A stretch of 64,000 nt of DNA from Anaerolineae bacterium (GCA_020848035.1 JADLAX010000020.1:62001-126000), one strand, 5' to 3'; counted from the first letter of the stretch, positions 43,501 to 52,839 are shown. Notes: generated by a model from the letters alone, not told the origin. Numbers and translations: made by a program.

Positions 43501-43531
43501 CAGCCTCTATCTACCTGCTATCTTGCGTTAG
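40526..43531 (+). CDS. Exported DUF11 adhesin-like protein with YLPAILR tail
   Basis: This 1001-residue protein has a signal peptide (KWVLIFTFLVAVLWLVNSG), an N-terminal beta domain, two DUF11 repeats near 195-300 and 315-425 (DLALTMSGSKNTVNVGDTIS.., SVTQSPLPVPPLPGEDSITY..), a long region with repeated NxxGxVxxxx elements (about 440-810), an aspartate-rich calcium-type motif DQDGVNDWTELGAANQGDGNG near 830, and a C-terminal beta-sandwich ending SLYLPAILR. DUF11 domains are common in large surface proteins. It is probably attached to or released from the cell surface. ATG 40526 and 40529 are both possible starts. Confidence 0.88.
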   Translation: MMKKWVLIFTFLVAVLWLVNSGHGRETAVAQSIASAIPLVENFSNGQSPPRFNIVEFNHDLLITDIGWLLGPLSPGQPLSPSPQSALTLYANNVDRITFNQPTPSATIAEAQVWAWAWPAEGGNPATSGRVVFEGTNDTKTFTFSGGMAQWQPFKVNDTDTGDNGRALGAIIAVRLISLQADVMFDDLQVVSVTTFTRSDLALTMSGSKNTVNVGDTISYDLTVTNNGPDDAPNVTLTDTLPFGGTFLAGSSSSACQLSLGQVVCDLGTVAANASRTVTIAVRVGSSACASFTNRATVTTQAYDSNTANDTAVHTATTPNPACADFSVTQSPLPVPPLPGEDSITYTLSVQSNGPNTTASTLQFTAPDDVRLTAVTAESGVNCSFTALTVTCNLDPLAAGQSKQIYATGDALSTMSGIQLSEATITPAIADPDLTNNVSRFRFAADPAYAFTVIGEIGVAELAAYEDVGGLAINSSGEVAFYAYAGDSFQPDAFGIFRGDGSGALTKIVMDTDFPVLPADQYHSVGMFAEVDVNDAGTVVFIENVERDLPVGYEIVQTTIYTGSGGALTTIATDSESSGARFRKYRFATINNLGRVVASYSDGYGDSAVVAFENGQETTLATVPSSNYYMMEVGQSDNSGFVAFNERYLGSIIYGDRLRLTLPGGTVDTVATNTTSDRFSVHPHIGVSDYGAVIYGQVEIDSTTGLGMEYLKIGGRTILTEPADQFVEGSFSRPRINNQHRYLFAANHLAHYGTPGLYTGPHKVSNRVVRFDWDKGDLLFGSRIVGLAFSLAYDFNDSGQVGLAVVLSNGRILILRADPVAEQDQDGVNDWTELGAANQGDGNGDGIPDSAQPNVASTLSLDGAYAVTFAVNPNQTLANVTPIANPSPSDAPNQTFPLGYFSFEVRDLTPGAATEVDIYLPSWMVLNGWWKYGRTPNNPTPHWYNFTFDGTTGAEINGNVITLHFVDGQRGDDDLTANGVIVDPGAPSTWANSLYLPAILR

Positions 43532-43571
43532 CAACAGGCTTCATGAAGCGAACAAAAAAGGAAAGAAACCC

Positions 43572-44783
43572 GTGAAGAAATTGATGACTTTCACCTTGTT
43601 GGGCCTGCTCATTCTGGCCCTGACTTTACCTTTGGCTGCCCAACCAGCCGCCAGTGCCACGGCCGAAACGGCATGGAGCTTTGTCAACAGCGGGCAGCAG
43701 CTAACCATTGGTAAAACCAACAGCGTGGTCCTGGCGGACCTGAACGGCAATGGCGACCTGCACATTTTGGAAAGCAACGATTTTCAGAATAGACGTTGGA
43801 CGAATGATGGGAATGGGGTCTTTTTCTTTCTGCCAACCAACTACGGCACGGGCGGCACTGAATCGGCCGTGGCCGACCTCAACGGCGATGGCCATCTAGA
43901 CTTTTTTGTGGCGCGAAAGCGCGTGCTCACCTCAGACACCGGCGAAAATCAAGTCTGGCTGGCGGCCGAAAACAACTCATTCATCACCTTCCAAAACAGC
44001 GGCCAACAGCTGGGCAATGCCAATAGTCGCGGCGTGGCGTTGGCGGACCTGAACGGCGATGGCTTTGTGGATGCCTTTGTGGCCAACAGCCGCTATGCGG
44101 GCGATCCCCCTGTCGGTAACGGGAACACCGTTTGGTTTAACGATGGCAACGGCAACTTCAGCGACAGCGGGCAGCGGTTGGGCATTTCCGATTCAGAAGC
44201 GGTGGCTCTGGCCGACCTGAACGGGGATGGTTTTGTGGATGCGGCCGTTGCCAACGGTGGCTCCAACAACCGGATCAGCAAGGTTTGGTTCAATGACGGC
44301 GATGGTAACTTTAGCGACAGCGGCCAAAACCTGGGCACCGATTGGAGCCTGGATGTGGCGATTGGCGATGTGAACGGGGATGGCCACCCAGACATTGTGT
44401 TTGGCAAATTGAGTGGCAACGTGCAGCTATGGCTCAACAACGGCAGCGGCGTCTTTAGCAGTGGGCAAACCTTTGCCGATGGCCAAAGCGTGGCGCTCGG
44501 TGACCTTGACGGCGATGACGATCTTGATCTGGTCATCGGTAAATTAGCCGGTGTGGGCAGTAATCAGGTATGGGAGAACGATGGCGCTGGCAGCTTTACC
44601 AACAGCGGCCTGAGCCTGGGCAGTGAAGTCGTCTACGACATCGCTTTGGGTGATGTGGACCATGACGGCGATTTAGACATTTTGTTTGCCGGGAATGGCA
44701 CCGATGAGGTGCTGTGGTTCAACCAGACGCCACAATATTTTGAGGTCGTCGCCACGATTTATCTGCCGCTGGTTAACAAATAG
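43572..44783 (+). CDS. Exported FG-GAP/VCBS repeat protein with YLPLVNK tail
   Basis: The 403-residue protein starts at GTG 43572 after AAAGGAAA. After a signal peptide (LTLPLAAQPAASA) it consists of seven repeats with calcium-binding DLNGDG loops (ADLNGNGDLHILES, ADLNGDGHLDFFVA, ADLNGDGFVDAFVA, ADLNGDGFVDAAVA, GDVNGDGHPDIVFG, GDLDGDDDLDLVIG, GDVDHDGDLDILFA), which should close into an integrin-alpha-like propeller. The end reads ATIYLPLVNK. Calcium-dependent binding outside the cell is the likely role. It follows the DUF11 gene after 40 bases. Confidence 0.9.
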   Translation: MKKLMTFTLLGLLILALTLPLAAQPAASATAETAWSFVNSGQQLTIGKTNSVVLADLNGNGDLHILESNDFQNRRWTNDGNGVFFFLPTNYGTGGTESAVADLNGDGHLDFFVARKRVLTSDTGENQVWLAAENNSFITFQNSGQQLGNANSRGVALADLNGDGFVDAFVANSRYAGDPPVGNGNTVWFNDGNGNFSDSGQRLGISDSEAVALADLNGDGFVDAAVANGGSNNRISKVWFNDGDGNFSDSGQNLGTDWSLDVAIGDVNGDGHPDIVFGKLSGNVQLWLNNGSGVFSSGQTFADGQSVALGDLDGDDDLDLVIGKLAGVGSNQVWENDGAGSFTNSGLSLGSEVVYDIALGDVDHDGDLDILFAGNGTDEVLWFNQTPQYFEVVATIYLPLVNK

Positions 44784-44872
44784 ATGCCTGGTGGTTTTTC
44801 CTATAGTTCAAGGCTGAACCAATATCAACCGGCCTAAACTGGCCGCACAACAAATAAAAGGAAAACAAAGTA

Positions 44873-46201
44873 ATGAAACGAAACATTCTTATTCTGATGG
44901 CAAGCTTACTTCTATTCACCCTGGTTGGCTGGAGCACCACGGCCGTTTCCGCTGCCCCTGACTATGTCAAACTGATAGTCCTCCCAGAAGGGCTGAACGG
45001 GGTATTGCCTAATCACAGCTCCGGAGCTTCGGAGCTATCTGCCGACGGCCGTTATGTTGCCTTTTGCTCTTATGCCAGTAATCTGGTGCCCAATGACACC
45101 AACGGAAAACCAGATGCGTTTGTCGTCGATAGTTACACCGGTGATGTCGAACGGGTATCGGTGACAAGCACAGGGGCAGAAATGGCGGGCGGCGTCCTCT
45201 GTGAAGTTACTGATATTTCCGGCGACGGCCGTTTTGTAGTCTTTGTCAGTGATCCTCCTAGCGGTAGCGGTCCTGATGGCATTTTTTTGCGAGACAGGCA
45301 AACTGGAACCACTACCCTGATTTCTCGCAGGCCCGATGGCACCCAAATGGGTGGTATCGATCCTGCTATTTCCGCTGATGGGCAGCACATCATTTTTGTG
45401 GCTTCGGACGACTACCTGGCACCTGATGGTGCCCCTCGAGGTCACCATCTTTATGGGTACGATGTCGAGACACAAACCATCAGCTATATTGTGTCGCTCG
45501 GTCCCTGGGTCTATCCTATCTGGAACTGGGAAACCGATATCTCTGGAGACGGTCGTTATGTCGTGTTTGTTACTGGAGCAGACCATCTGGGGGATACAAA
45601 CACGAACGATATCAAAAACGTCTATTTGCATGACCGGGATACCGATGAGGATGGAATATTTGATGAACCCCTGCGCGGTGAAACGCACAATGAATTGATT
45701 TCTATAAGTCTGTCTGGCACGGGTGGCGGCGATCATTCCAGTCTTCCATCTATCAGCGCTGACGGCCGTTACGTTACCTTCTCTTCTGATGCTGCCGATC
45801 TGGTGCCCAATGATAAGAATGGCTTTTCTGACGTCTTTATCATGGACAGGTCAACTGGCGTCATCGAGATAGTTTCCCTACACCCAGATGGCAGCCAGGC
45901 CAAGAATTTTTCGTTTGAAAGCTCAATCTCGGCTGATGGGCGGTTCGTTTTGTTCCGCAGCGCGGACACGCTAACTAATGATGCTGTTGTTGCCGGAGGA
46001 GGTGGAACATACCGGCAAGACAGGCTAACCGGGGTCACCAAACTCGTTTCGATTGGCCCCAATGGCACTGTGGGGACCACTCACCCGAGAATTTCTGACG
46101 ATGCGCGGACCATCATTTTTGAATCAACCGACTACCTTTATAATCTTTCTTCTTCTATCCACTATGAGTACATCTTTTTGGGTCGGCCATCCACCAATTA
46201 A
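44873..46201 (+). CDS. Exported PD40/TolB-type propeller protein without tail
   Basis: The 442-residue protein starts after AAAGGAAAA. It has a signal peptide (NILILMASLLLFTLVGWSTTAVSA) and six PD40-like repeats of the type ELSADGRYVAFCSYASNLVPNDTNGKPDAFVVD, close relatives of those in the genes at 46689 and 48610. It ends IHYEYIFLGRPSTN and so lacks the YLPxVxR tail of its neighbours. A 110-base hairpin element begins within a few bases of its stop, so the original C-terminus may have been replaced by that insertion. This last point is speculative. Confidence 0.88.
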   Translation: MKRNILILMASLLLFTLVGWSTTAVSAAPDYVKLIVLPEGLNGVLPNHSSGASELSADGRYVAFCSYASNLVPNDTNGKPDAFVVDSYTGDVERVSVTSTGAEMAGGVLCEVTDISGDGRFVVFVSDPPSGSGPDGIFLRDRQTGTTTLISRRPDGTQMGGIDPAISADGQHIIFVASDDYLAPDGAPRGHHLYGYDVETQTISYIVSLGPWVYPIWNWETDISGDGRYVVFVTGADHLGDTNTNDIKNVYLHDRDTDEDGIFDEPLRGETHNELISISLSGTGGGDHSSLPSISADGRYVTFSSDAADLVPNDKNGFSDVFIMDRSTGVIEIVSLHPDGSQAKNFSFESSISADGRFVLFRSADTLTNDAVVAGGGGTYRQDRLTGVTKLVSIGPNGTVGTTHPRISDDARTIIFESTDYLYNLSSSIHYEYIFLGRPSTN

Positions 46202-46202
46202 G

Positions 46203-46312
46203 TTAAGTAAACCGCACAAAGTTTTTGCTAGAAAAAAGCACAATTCTTGTGCGGTTTACTCAAGTAATTGGCAGATTTGACGTCAATTTTTTTGAAAGAC
46301 TTTCTGCCAATT
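46203..46312. repeat. 110-bp double-hairpin element (copy 1)
   Basis: AGTAAACCGCACAA (46206-46219) pairs with TTGTGCGGTTTACT (46247-46260), and AATTGGCAGA pairs with TCTGCCAATT at 46302-46312. A second copy at 57960-58260 holds another element inside it. It starts two bases after the stop of the PD40 gene. Confidence 0.8.
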
Positions 46313-46688
46313 ACCTATGAACCTGAAGAAAATAATTCGATAATCGCCCATACAGACGCTTTAGGTTCATTTAAGGCGATTCAGCATCAGGTTTATTACC
46401 GATTTTATTTCTGAATCGCCATTAGCACGTTTTCAACCATAGCCAGGGGATTTTGTGAATTAAAAATTTACTCGGGTAATAAAGTTGTCATGCTGAGGTC
46501 CTCCGAAGCATCCCGCCCCCTGGATAACCAGCGAAACTTTGGTGGGGGTAAGGGCCTAGCCCTTGGATCCTTGTGGGATTCTTCGCTTCGCTCAGAGACA
46601 CTAATGACAATTCCCTGATTATTTTCTTAAACTGCAATATCCCCTGGTGGTGCAGATTGAGAATCGCTGTAAGAACAAGGTGTTTTGC
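46313..46688. repeat. Non-coding, repeat-rich gap
   Basis: GGCGATTCAG and CTGAATCGCC form a hairpin near 46375-46420. A block near 46488-46605 (GTCATGCTGAGGTCCTCCGAAGCATC and GGATTCTTCGCTTCGCTCAG in separate parts) resembles a common intergenic repeat. No gene is seen. AAGGTG before ATG 46689 sets the next start. Confidence 0.6.
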
Positions 46689-48125
46689 ATGCGTAACATT
46701 CATTTTTTGTTGATCTGGTTCTTGTTTGGCTGGCTCATGGCCTGGGGCGCGGCGGCGCAAGGCAGTGGCGTTTCCCTGCTTCGCGTCCCCGGTGATTTCA
46801 CGGATGCGGTGATTGATAATTCCACGCTGTACCCGTCGCTGTCGGCCGACGGCCGTTTCCTCGCCTTCCTCTCCAATGTAACCACCCTGGTGCCCAATGA
46901 CACCAACAACAGCCGCGACGCCTTTGTGCTGGACCGGCAAACCGGGCAGATTGAGCGCGTGTCGGTGACATCGGCGGGGGCGGAAGCCGCATTTGGCGTG
47001 TGCTGTTCAGAATATTCCGTGGTGCTTTCCAGCAACGGCCGTTTTGTCGCCTTTAGCAGCTTTTCCAGCGATCTGGTTCCGAATGACGCCAATATTTTCC
47101 AGGACATCTTTTTGCACGACCGGCAAACAGGCGCTACCAGCGTGGTTTCGGTAGACAGCAGCGGCAATCTGGGCAACGCCAATGCCGAGTACCCGTCGCT
47201 GTCGGCAAACGGCCGTTTCATCGCCTTCCAATCCACCGCCACCAACCTGGTGCCCAACGACACCAATGGCTCCCAGGACGTCTTTGTCCACGATACCCAA
47301 ACGGGCCAGACGGTGCGCGTTTCGCTGACCCACGACGGGCAGCCCAGCAACGGCGACAGCAGCATCACCTTCAGCCGGGCAGTTTCGGACGACGGCCGTT
47401 TCATCAGCTTCGATTCGGCGGCCACCAACCTGGTACCCAACGACACCAACAGCAGCCGCGACGCCTTCGTCCATGATCGCGACGCCGACGCCGACGGCAT
47501 TTTTGACGAACCGGGGGCCACCACCACCGTGCGCGTCTCCGTGGCGACGGATGGCACCGAGGCGAGCGGCTCTGCGGTGGGCTCTTTGGAACCGGCGCTG
47601 GTGGGGAACGGCCGTTACGTCATCTTCCGCTCTTACGCCACCAACCTGGTGCCCAACGACACCAACGCCACCAGCGACATCTTCCTGCGCGACCGCGACA
47701 CCGACGCCGACGGCATTTTTGATGAGCCCGGCGCGGTGCTCACCGAGCGGGTGTCGGTAAGCAGCAGCGGTGGCCAGAGTAATGGGGGATCAGGCTGGGG
47801 AATGGGGACGGCAGACGGCCGTTACCTCACCTTTTACTCGCAAGCTACCAACCTGGTGCCAGGGCTGGGCGGCCCGCAAAGCATCTTCCTGCGCGACCGC
47901 ACCACCGGCACCACCAGCCGCCTCAGCGAAACGGCCAGTGGCAGCAGTCCCAACAACAGCAGCACCGCGCCGATGATCGCCGCAAACGGCCCAATTGTCG
48001 CCTTCACCTCGCTGGCCAGCAACCTGGTAGCGGGCGACACCAACAGCACCTATGACGTTTTTCTTTATGATCCAACGGCCAGCCAGGCGGGGTACCAGCT
48101 CTATCTGCCGTTCGTCACGCGATAA
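46689..48125 (+). CDS. Exported PD40/TolB-type propeller protein with YLPFVTR tail
   Basis: The 478-residue protein begins at ATG 46689 (MRNIHFLLIWFLFGWLMAWG signal) with AAGGTG in front; the frame is open to 46647. It has about seven repeats reading SADGRFLAFLSNVTTLVPNDTNNSRDAFVLDRQTGQIERVSV, each with DGRF/NGRF encoded around the octamer ACGGCCGT. The C-terminus is YQLYLPFVTR. A calcium-type loop (DRDADADGIFDEPGA) recurs in the middle. It is homologous to the N-terminal half of the 1368-residue protein downstream. A closed propeller on the cell surface is likely; ligand unknown. Confidence 0.9.
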   Translation: MRNIHFLLIWFLFGWLMAWGAAAQGSGVSLLRVPGDFTDAVIDNSTLYPSLSADGRFLAFLSNVTTLVPNDTNNSRDAFVLDRQTGQIERVSVTSAGAEAAFGVCCSEYSVVLSSNGRFVAFSSFSSDLVPNDANIFQDIFLHDRQTGATSVVSVDSSGNLGNANAEYPSLSANGRFIAFQSTATNLVPNDTNGSQDVFVHDTQTGQTVRVSLTHDGQPSNGDSSITFSRAVSDDGRFISFDSAATNLVPNDTNSSRDAFVHDRDADADGIFDEPGATTTVRVSVATDGTEASGSAVGSLEPALVGNGRYVIFRSYATNLVPNDTNATSDIFLRDRDTDADGIFDEPGAVLTERVSVSSSGGQSNGGSGWGMGTADGRYLTFYSQATNLVPGLGGPQSIFLRDRTTGTTSRLSETASGSSPNNSSTAPMIAANGPIVAFTSLASNLVAGDTNSTYDVFLYDPTASQAGYQLYLPFVTR

Positions 48126-48180
48126 ATTTTCATGAGCGAGCGAAATCTGTGTCATCTATAAATGTTTTTTGAGAAAGGAT

Positions 48181-48363
48181 GTACCTGTTCAGTTGATATC
48201 CCGCACGAGGGTGCTTCGCGCCCCGTGCGGGGAAAGGGTCTGGGTTTTTTCAGTTTTGGGGGTCATTTTGACCCCCAAAACTGAAAAAACCCAAAATCTT
48301 TGGTATCGCCAGGCGCGAAGTGCCGAGGCGATGCCCTTTCTCCAGGGAGAGCTGAACGCTTAC
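48181..48363 (+). mobile_element. 183-bp MITE with 24-bp central hairpin (copy 1)
   Basis: The element begins GTACCTGTTCAGTT and ends AGCTGAACGCTTACG, imperfect inverted ends. It is flanked by GAAAGGAT and GAAAGGAC, a likely 8-bp target duplication with one mismatch. The centre is a perfect hairpin with 24-bp arms (48242-48265 and 48269-48292). It has no gene. Copy 2 is inverted at 58057-58240. Confidence 0.82.
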
Positions 48364-48379
48364 GAAAGGACAGGATGAA

Positions 48380-48553
48380 ATGAAGCAAAGAAAACCGATG
48401 AATTTGGTTCTGGCCATCATTCTGTTGGTTGCAGCGATCGTTGCGTTTTGGGAAATCTTCCTGGTTGGGCCCAATTCTCGCACCATTCTGGCAGTAGTCA
48501 TGCTGCTAACCAGCGTCGTCTTAATCCGCCGTTGGGTTGTGGGCGAGGCGTAA
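48380..48553 (+). CDS. Small two-helix membrane protein (57 aa)
   Basis: ATG 48380, preceded by GAAAGGACAGGA, opens a 57-residue frame that reads MKQRKPMNLVLAIILLVAAI, a tryptophan-glutamate turn (FWEIFLVGPNSR), a second helix (TILAVVMLLTSVVLI) and a short RRWVVGEA end. Two membrane helices with positive ends and good start context make it a credible small gene. Family and role are unknown. It sits between a MITE and the largest exported protein. Confidence 0.6.
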   Translation: MKQRKPMNLVLAIILLVAAIVAFWEIFLVGPNSRTILAVVMLLTSVVLIRRWVVGEA

Positions 48554-48609
48554 CAACGCTACGCTGGACCGTGATTATTTGTAGTCAAGTTGATTGAAGG
48601 AGCAGAAGC

Positions 48610-51600
48610 GTGCGCGCAAAGATTTTGTTTTATATGGTTCTGGCTTTTTTTCTAGTAGCCGCCGCTGGCGACCAAAACTGGCTGGCTGAGGCCCAAACGA
48701 CGGCCGTTTCCACCACCACCCGCCTTTCTGTGAGCAGCAGCGGCACAGAAGCCAATGCCGCCTCAACGGAACCCGCCGTGTCGCCCGACGGCCGTTTTGT
48801 TGCCTTCTCATCTTCCGCCACCAACCTGGTGAGCGGCGTGAGCGGCTTCCAGGTCTACCTGCGCGATCGAGACAGCGACGCCGACAATGTTTTTGACCAG
48901 CCAAGCGGCGTCAGCACCACGCTCGTCTCCATGAACAATACCGGGACTGCGGCCAATGGCACAGCGGTGAATCCGGCCATCTCGGCCGACGGCCGTTACG
49001 TCGCCTTTACCTCGGCCGCTACCAATTTGCACCCCAACGACACAGACAGCTTCAACGATATTTTTGTGAAGGACCGTCAAACCGGCACTGTCGCCCACGT
49101 TTCCATCAGCAGCAGCGGGGTAGATGCTAACCAGTCGTCGGACAATCCAGCTGTGTCGGCCGACGGCCGTTACGTGGTGTTTTCCAGCTTCGCCGACAAC
49201 CTGACGCCGCTAGACAGCAACGGCCTGCGCGATATTTTCCTGCACGACCGCGATTTTGATGCCGACGGCATCTTTGATGAACCCGGTGCGGTGCTCACCC
49301 GGCGCATTTCGGTGGGGTTAAGCGCCAGCAACACCAATGGCGAATCGTCTTTCCCGGCCATCTCCGCCGACGGGCAAACGATTGCCTTCGGCTCGGCGGC
49401 CAGCAATCTGGTGGCCAGCGATACGGTCAACAGCTGGGACGTGTTCATCAGTGACATCAGCGGCAGCAACATTCGGCGCATTTCGGTTTCCACCACCGGC
49501 GGCCAGGCCAATGGCGATTCCGGCAGTGCGGGCGTTTACAAATTAGGACTGTCCAGCAACGGCCGTTTCATCACCTTTGAATCTACTGCGACCAACCTGG
49601 TCAGCCCTGCCACCGACGGCCTAAACAACATCTTCCGCTACGACCGAGACAGCGACGAAGACGGCATTTTTGATGAGCCGGGCGGCACCGCTATGCTGCG
49701 CGTTTCGGTGCCGTTTAGCGGCACGCAGATCAATGACCATGCGTTTTTGCCAGCGATATCGGGGAACGGCCGTTACATCGCCTACCAATCCGCCGCCAGC
49801 AACCTGGTGGATTTGCCCAACAACTTCGCCACCGACGTGTATGTTTACGATGCCACCACTGGCACCACCCGCCTGGCCTCTATCGCCAGCGAGGGCTGGC
49901 AGGGCAACTTCGACAGCATTCAACCTGCCCTGGACGACAGCGGCCAGCAAACCTTTTTTACCTCCCGCGCCACCAACTTTGTCGGGTTCATCGGCGACAG
50001 CAACGATGTAAATGACGTGTTTGTGAATACGGCCGAAAATTTTGATCCGCCGCCGCTGGTGAACTGGCAGCGGCAGCTCATCGAAACGCGCGGTTCTGCC
50101 GGGCAGTTTAGTGACCTGGTGCTGGACGCCAGCAACCATCCCCATGTGGCTTACGGGCGCAGCGAAGGGCGGGGCAGCAGTTTGCTTTATGCCCGTTGGG
50201 ATGGCGTCACCTGGCAAAAAGAGCTGGTGGATAAGGACATTTTGGTCGGCAACGACGTCAGCTTGCTGCTGGATGCGCAGCAGCGTCCCCACATTGTTTA
50301 CCAGGACAGCCACAATCAGGATTTGCATTACGCCTACTTTGATGGCGCCAGCTGGCAAAAAGCACGCCTGGTGCAAAACGGCACCGTGGGCCGCTTCAAC
50401 AACATCGCCCTCACCAGCGCGGGGCTGGCCATCACCTACCTGGACGAGACGCAGGGCGGCATCTACATCCTGTTTGGTGGCGTGGATGGGCTGACCTTTG
50501 GCCCACCGCGCCGCGTGGCGACAACCAGCACATTGGCCCAACATGGTCTGGCGGTAAACAGCAGCGGCTTGCCGCGCGTCTCTTACCATGATTCGGTGAA
50601 TGGCGATCTGCGCCTGGCCACCTATCTAAACAACACCACCTGGACCACCGAGCTCGTGGCCGATTTTGCCAACATCGGCGTTACCAGCAGCCTGGCCTAC
50701 GACAGCAGCGACCAGCCGCACATTGCCGCCACTACCTTTTACGAGGGCCGCTATATTTTGAGCTACCATACCCGCAGCAACGGCAGCTGGGTGGAAGAAA
50801 CGGTCGCCGCCAATGTGAACAAAAGTTTGGGCCGGTTTCACGCGCTGGTTTTGGCAGGAAACGGCCGTCCCGTCATCGCCTACGTGAATGATACCGACAG
50901 CACCTTACTGCTGGCCCGTCGCGTTTCGGCGGATAACTGGCAAACCGAAACGATCGACAGCAACCACGTGATCCGGCTTGGCGGGCTGGCGCTCACCAGC
51001 GACGACACGCCGTTTGTGAGTTACTTTGAATCTCGCTACAGCGACCTGATTGTTTCTGGCGGTGGCCCCGATTGGCAGACCCGGCTGGTATACAACAATT
51101 TGGGCCAGCCGAACCATTTCCCCTCACTGGCGCTGAACGGTCATACGCCTGCTGTGGGCTTTCATACTGAATCTTCGCAGCCGCTGTCCATCCAGTTTAC
51201 GCCCTGGAATGGTGCTGCCTGGCCCGCCCAGGTGGTGGAATTGGGCGCGGCCCAAACCATCATGGCTCCGCTGGTTTATGATGGCAGTGGCCAGCCGTAC
51301 ATGGCTTATTACGACCCGGCCAGCCGGGAATTGCGCCTGACCACCCTGACAAACAATATCTGGGTGGAAGAGACGGCCGTAACGCTGCCCGCCGGGATGA
51401 CCCTCGGCCCGGACCTGGTGCTGCTGCTGGTTGGCCAGGAAGCGTACCCGACGCTGGCGTTTAGCACCTACAGCGCCGCCGAGGGCGCCAGGTTAGTGAT
51501 CGCGCAAAAGTTTGATGGCGGGTGGGACAGTACGGCAACGGCCGTTCCCAACCACACCGCGCCCATCTCACCTTTGTCGGCGGATTATCGCTACGGCGGC

Positions 51601-52716
51601 AGCGTGGGCATTGTGTATGCCAACAGCGTCACCAACAGCGTGCATGAAGCTTTGTATGACAACGGCTGGCTGGATACGCAACTGGCCAGTGGCGTGTCGG
51701 CAACTTCGGTGGCAACGGCCGTTTCCCGGCGGCGCTTAGAAGATGGCACCCCGGCCAACACCCCCACGGCGGCTTATTACGATGCCACCGCCAACCAACT
51801 TGTTTACCTGGAAAAAGATGCCAGCACACAAACCTGGGTGGCGCATCCGGTGGGCACACCGGCCGCGCCAGTCGAATCGTTGGCGCTGGCGCTGCTGAAC
51901 AATGCGGCCATGCGGCCCCGCCTGGCGGTCATCACCACCGACAATGCGGTGCGACTCTTTAGCGCTGACGGCGACAGCTTTAGCTGGACGGAAGAGAGTG
52001 TGGTGGCGGCGGGAACAGCCGTACGCGCCCAGGTCAATCTGGCGTTTGGCGACCGCGAACGGTTGACCTACCTGGAAAACGGCGCTGTCTGGCATGCCTT
52101 CCGCACGGCTACCACGCTGGCCCCGGTGGTGCCTGGGGAGGCTGACGGACTTGCCGGGGGCTTGCATCCCTCATTTTGCGTTTGCTTTTTGCTTCAGCAA
52201 TGGTGTGCCGAACAAAATGCGCTGGGACGGCCGTCGGGGAGTGAGGTGGCAATTAGACCGGCGCAGGCAACGGCCGTTTCCGGAGCCATCAACAACGACG
52301 GTCCCGTGTTTGGCACACTCACGCAGTTGTTCCTGGCCACGCCCGAAGGTACCGCTTTTGTTGAAACCTACTTTGTCCACGATTACGAGCTGGTCGCCAT
52401 CCTGTTCAACGATCCGCTGCTGACGTATGACGCTTTCCGCACGCTGGAAAACTTGACACCCGGTTTGACCGCCTTCACGCAGGGACAGGGCAGTCAGGTC
52501 ATGATTGATCAGGCGCTGATGGACCAGGCGCTGGACATCTGGCAGCGGGTAGCCGCTGTGGCCAGCCCGGAACTGGCGGGCGTCATCAACCAATACCTGA
52601 CTGATACCAACAATTTACAAGATTACGTCGGGTTGAGCTTTGACGAATGGGCCGCCACGCTCGGCGTTGCCCCGCCCGACCCGCTAACGGTATATTTGCC
52701 AATGGTGCGCCGGTAA
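48610..52716 (+). CDS. Giant exported two-propeller protein with YLPMVRR tail
   Basis: The 1368-residue protein starts at GTG 48610 after AAGGAG. After a signal peptide (LFYMVLAFFLVAAAG) residues about 35-470 hold eight PD40-like repeats (SPDGRFVAFSSSATNLVSGVSGFQVYLRDRDSD and similar). Residues about 490-1190 are a second series with a different signature (VDSNPHVAYG / PHIVYQDSHNQDLHYAYFDGASWQK), as in BNR-like or fucolectin-like propellers. The last 180 residues are helical and end LTVYLPMVRR. The first half is closely related to the protein encoded at 46689. It looks like a fusion of two propeller modules, presumably on the cell surface. Confidence 0.9.
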   Translation: MRAKILFYMVLAFFLVAAAGDQNWLAEAQTTAVSTTTRLSVSSSGTEANAASTEPAVSPDGRFVAFSSSATNLVSGVSGFQVYLRDRDSDADNVFDQPSGVSTTLVSMNNTGTAANGTAVNPAISADGRYVAFTSAATNLHPNDTDSFNDIFVKDRQTGTVAHVSISSSGVDANQSSDNPAVSADGRYVVFSSFADNLTPLDSNGLRDIFLHDRDFDADGIFDEPGAVLTRRISVGLSASNTNGESSFPAISADGQTIAFGSAASNLVASDTVNSWDVFISDISGSNIRRISVSTTGGQANGDSGSAGVYKLGLSSNGRFITFESTATNLVSPATDGLNNIFRYDRDSDEDGIFDEPGGTAMLRVSVPFSGTQINDHAFLPAISGNGRYIAYQSAASNLVDLPNNFATDVYVYDATTGTTRLASIASEGWQGNFDSIQPALDDSGQQTFFTSRATNFVGFIGDSNDVNDVFVNTAENFDPPPLVNWQRQLIETRGSAGQFSDLVLDASNHPHVAYGRSEGRGSSLLYARWDGVTWQKELVDKDILVGNDVSLLLDAQQRPHIVYQDSHNQDLHYAYFDGASWQKARLVQNGTVGRFNNIALTSAGLAITYLDETQGGIYILFGGVDGLTFGPPRRVATTSTLAQHGLAVNSSGLPRVSYHDSVNGDLRLATYLNNTTWTTELVADFANIGVTSSLAYDSSDQPHIAATTFYEGRYILSYHTRSNGSWVEETVAANVNKSLGRFHALVLAGNGRPVIAYVNDTDSTLLLARRVSADNWQTETIDSNHVIRLGGLALTSDDTPFVSYFESRYSDLIVSGGGPDWQTRLVYNNLGQPNHFPSLALNGHTPAVGFHTESSQPLSIQFTPWNGAAWPAQVVELGAAQTIMAPLVYDGSGQPYMAYYDPASRELRLTTLTNNIWVEETAVTLPAGMTLGPDLVLLLVGQEAYPTLAFSTYSAAEGARLVIAQKFDGGWDSTATAVPNHTAPISPLSADYRYGGSVGIVYANSVTNSVHEALYDNGWLDTQLASGVSATSVATAVSRRRLEDGTPANTPTAAYYDATANQLVYLEKDASTQTWVAHPVGTPAAPVESLALALLNNAAMRPRLAVITTDNAVRLFSADGDSFSWTEESVVAAGTAVRAQVNLAFGDRERLTYLENGAVWHAFRTATTLAPVVPGEADGLAGGLHPSFCVCFLLQQWCAEQNALGRPSGSEVAIRPAQATAVSGAINNDGPVFGTLTQLFLATPEGTAFVETYFVHDYELVAILFNDPLLTYDAFRTLENLTPGLTAFTQGQGSQVMIDQALMDQALDIWQRVAAVASPELAGVINQYLTDTNNLQDYVGLSFDEWAATLGVAPPDPLTVYLPMVRR

Positions 52717-52839
52717 AAGGAAAATTGCCATTTCCTGGAACCAAACGATAGGCTGGGAACGTTTTAGGTGGGGCGATTGGCTGGCAACGGCCGTATCGGC
52801 CCCACCACTTACCAACCTGCCACAACAGGAGCACACACA

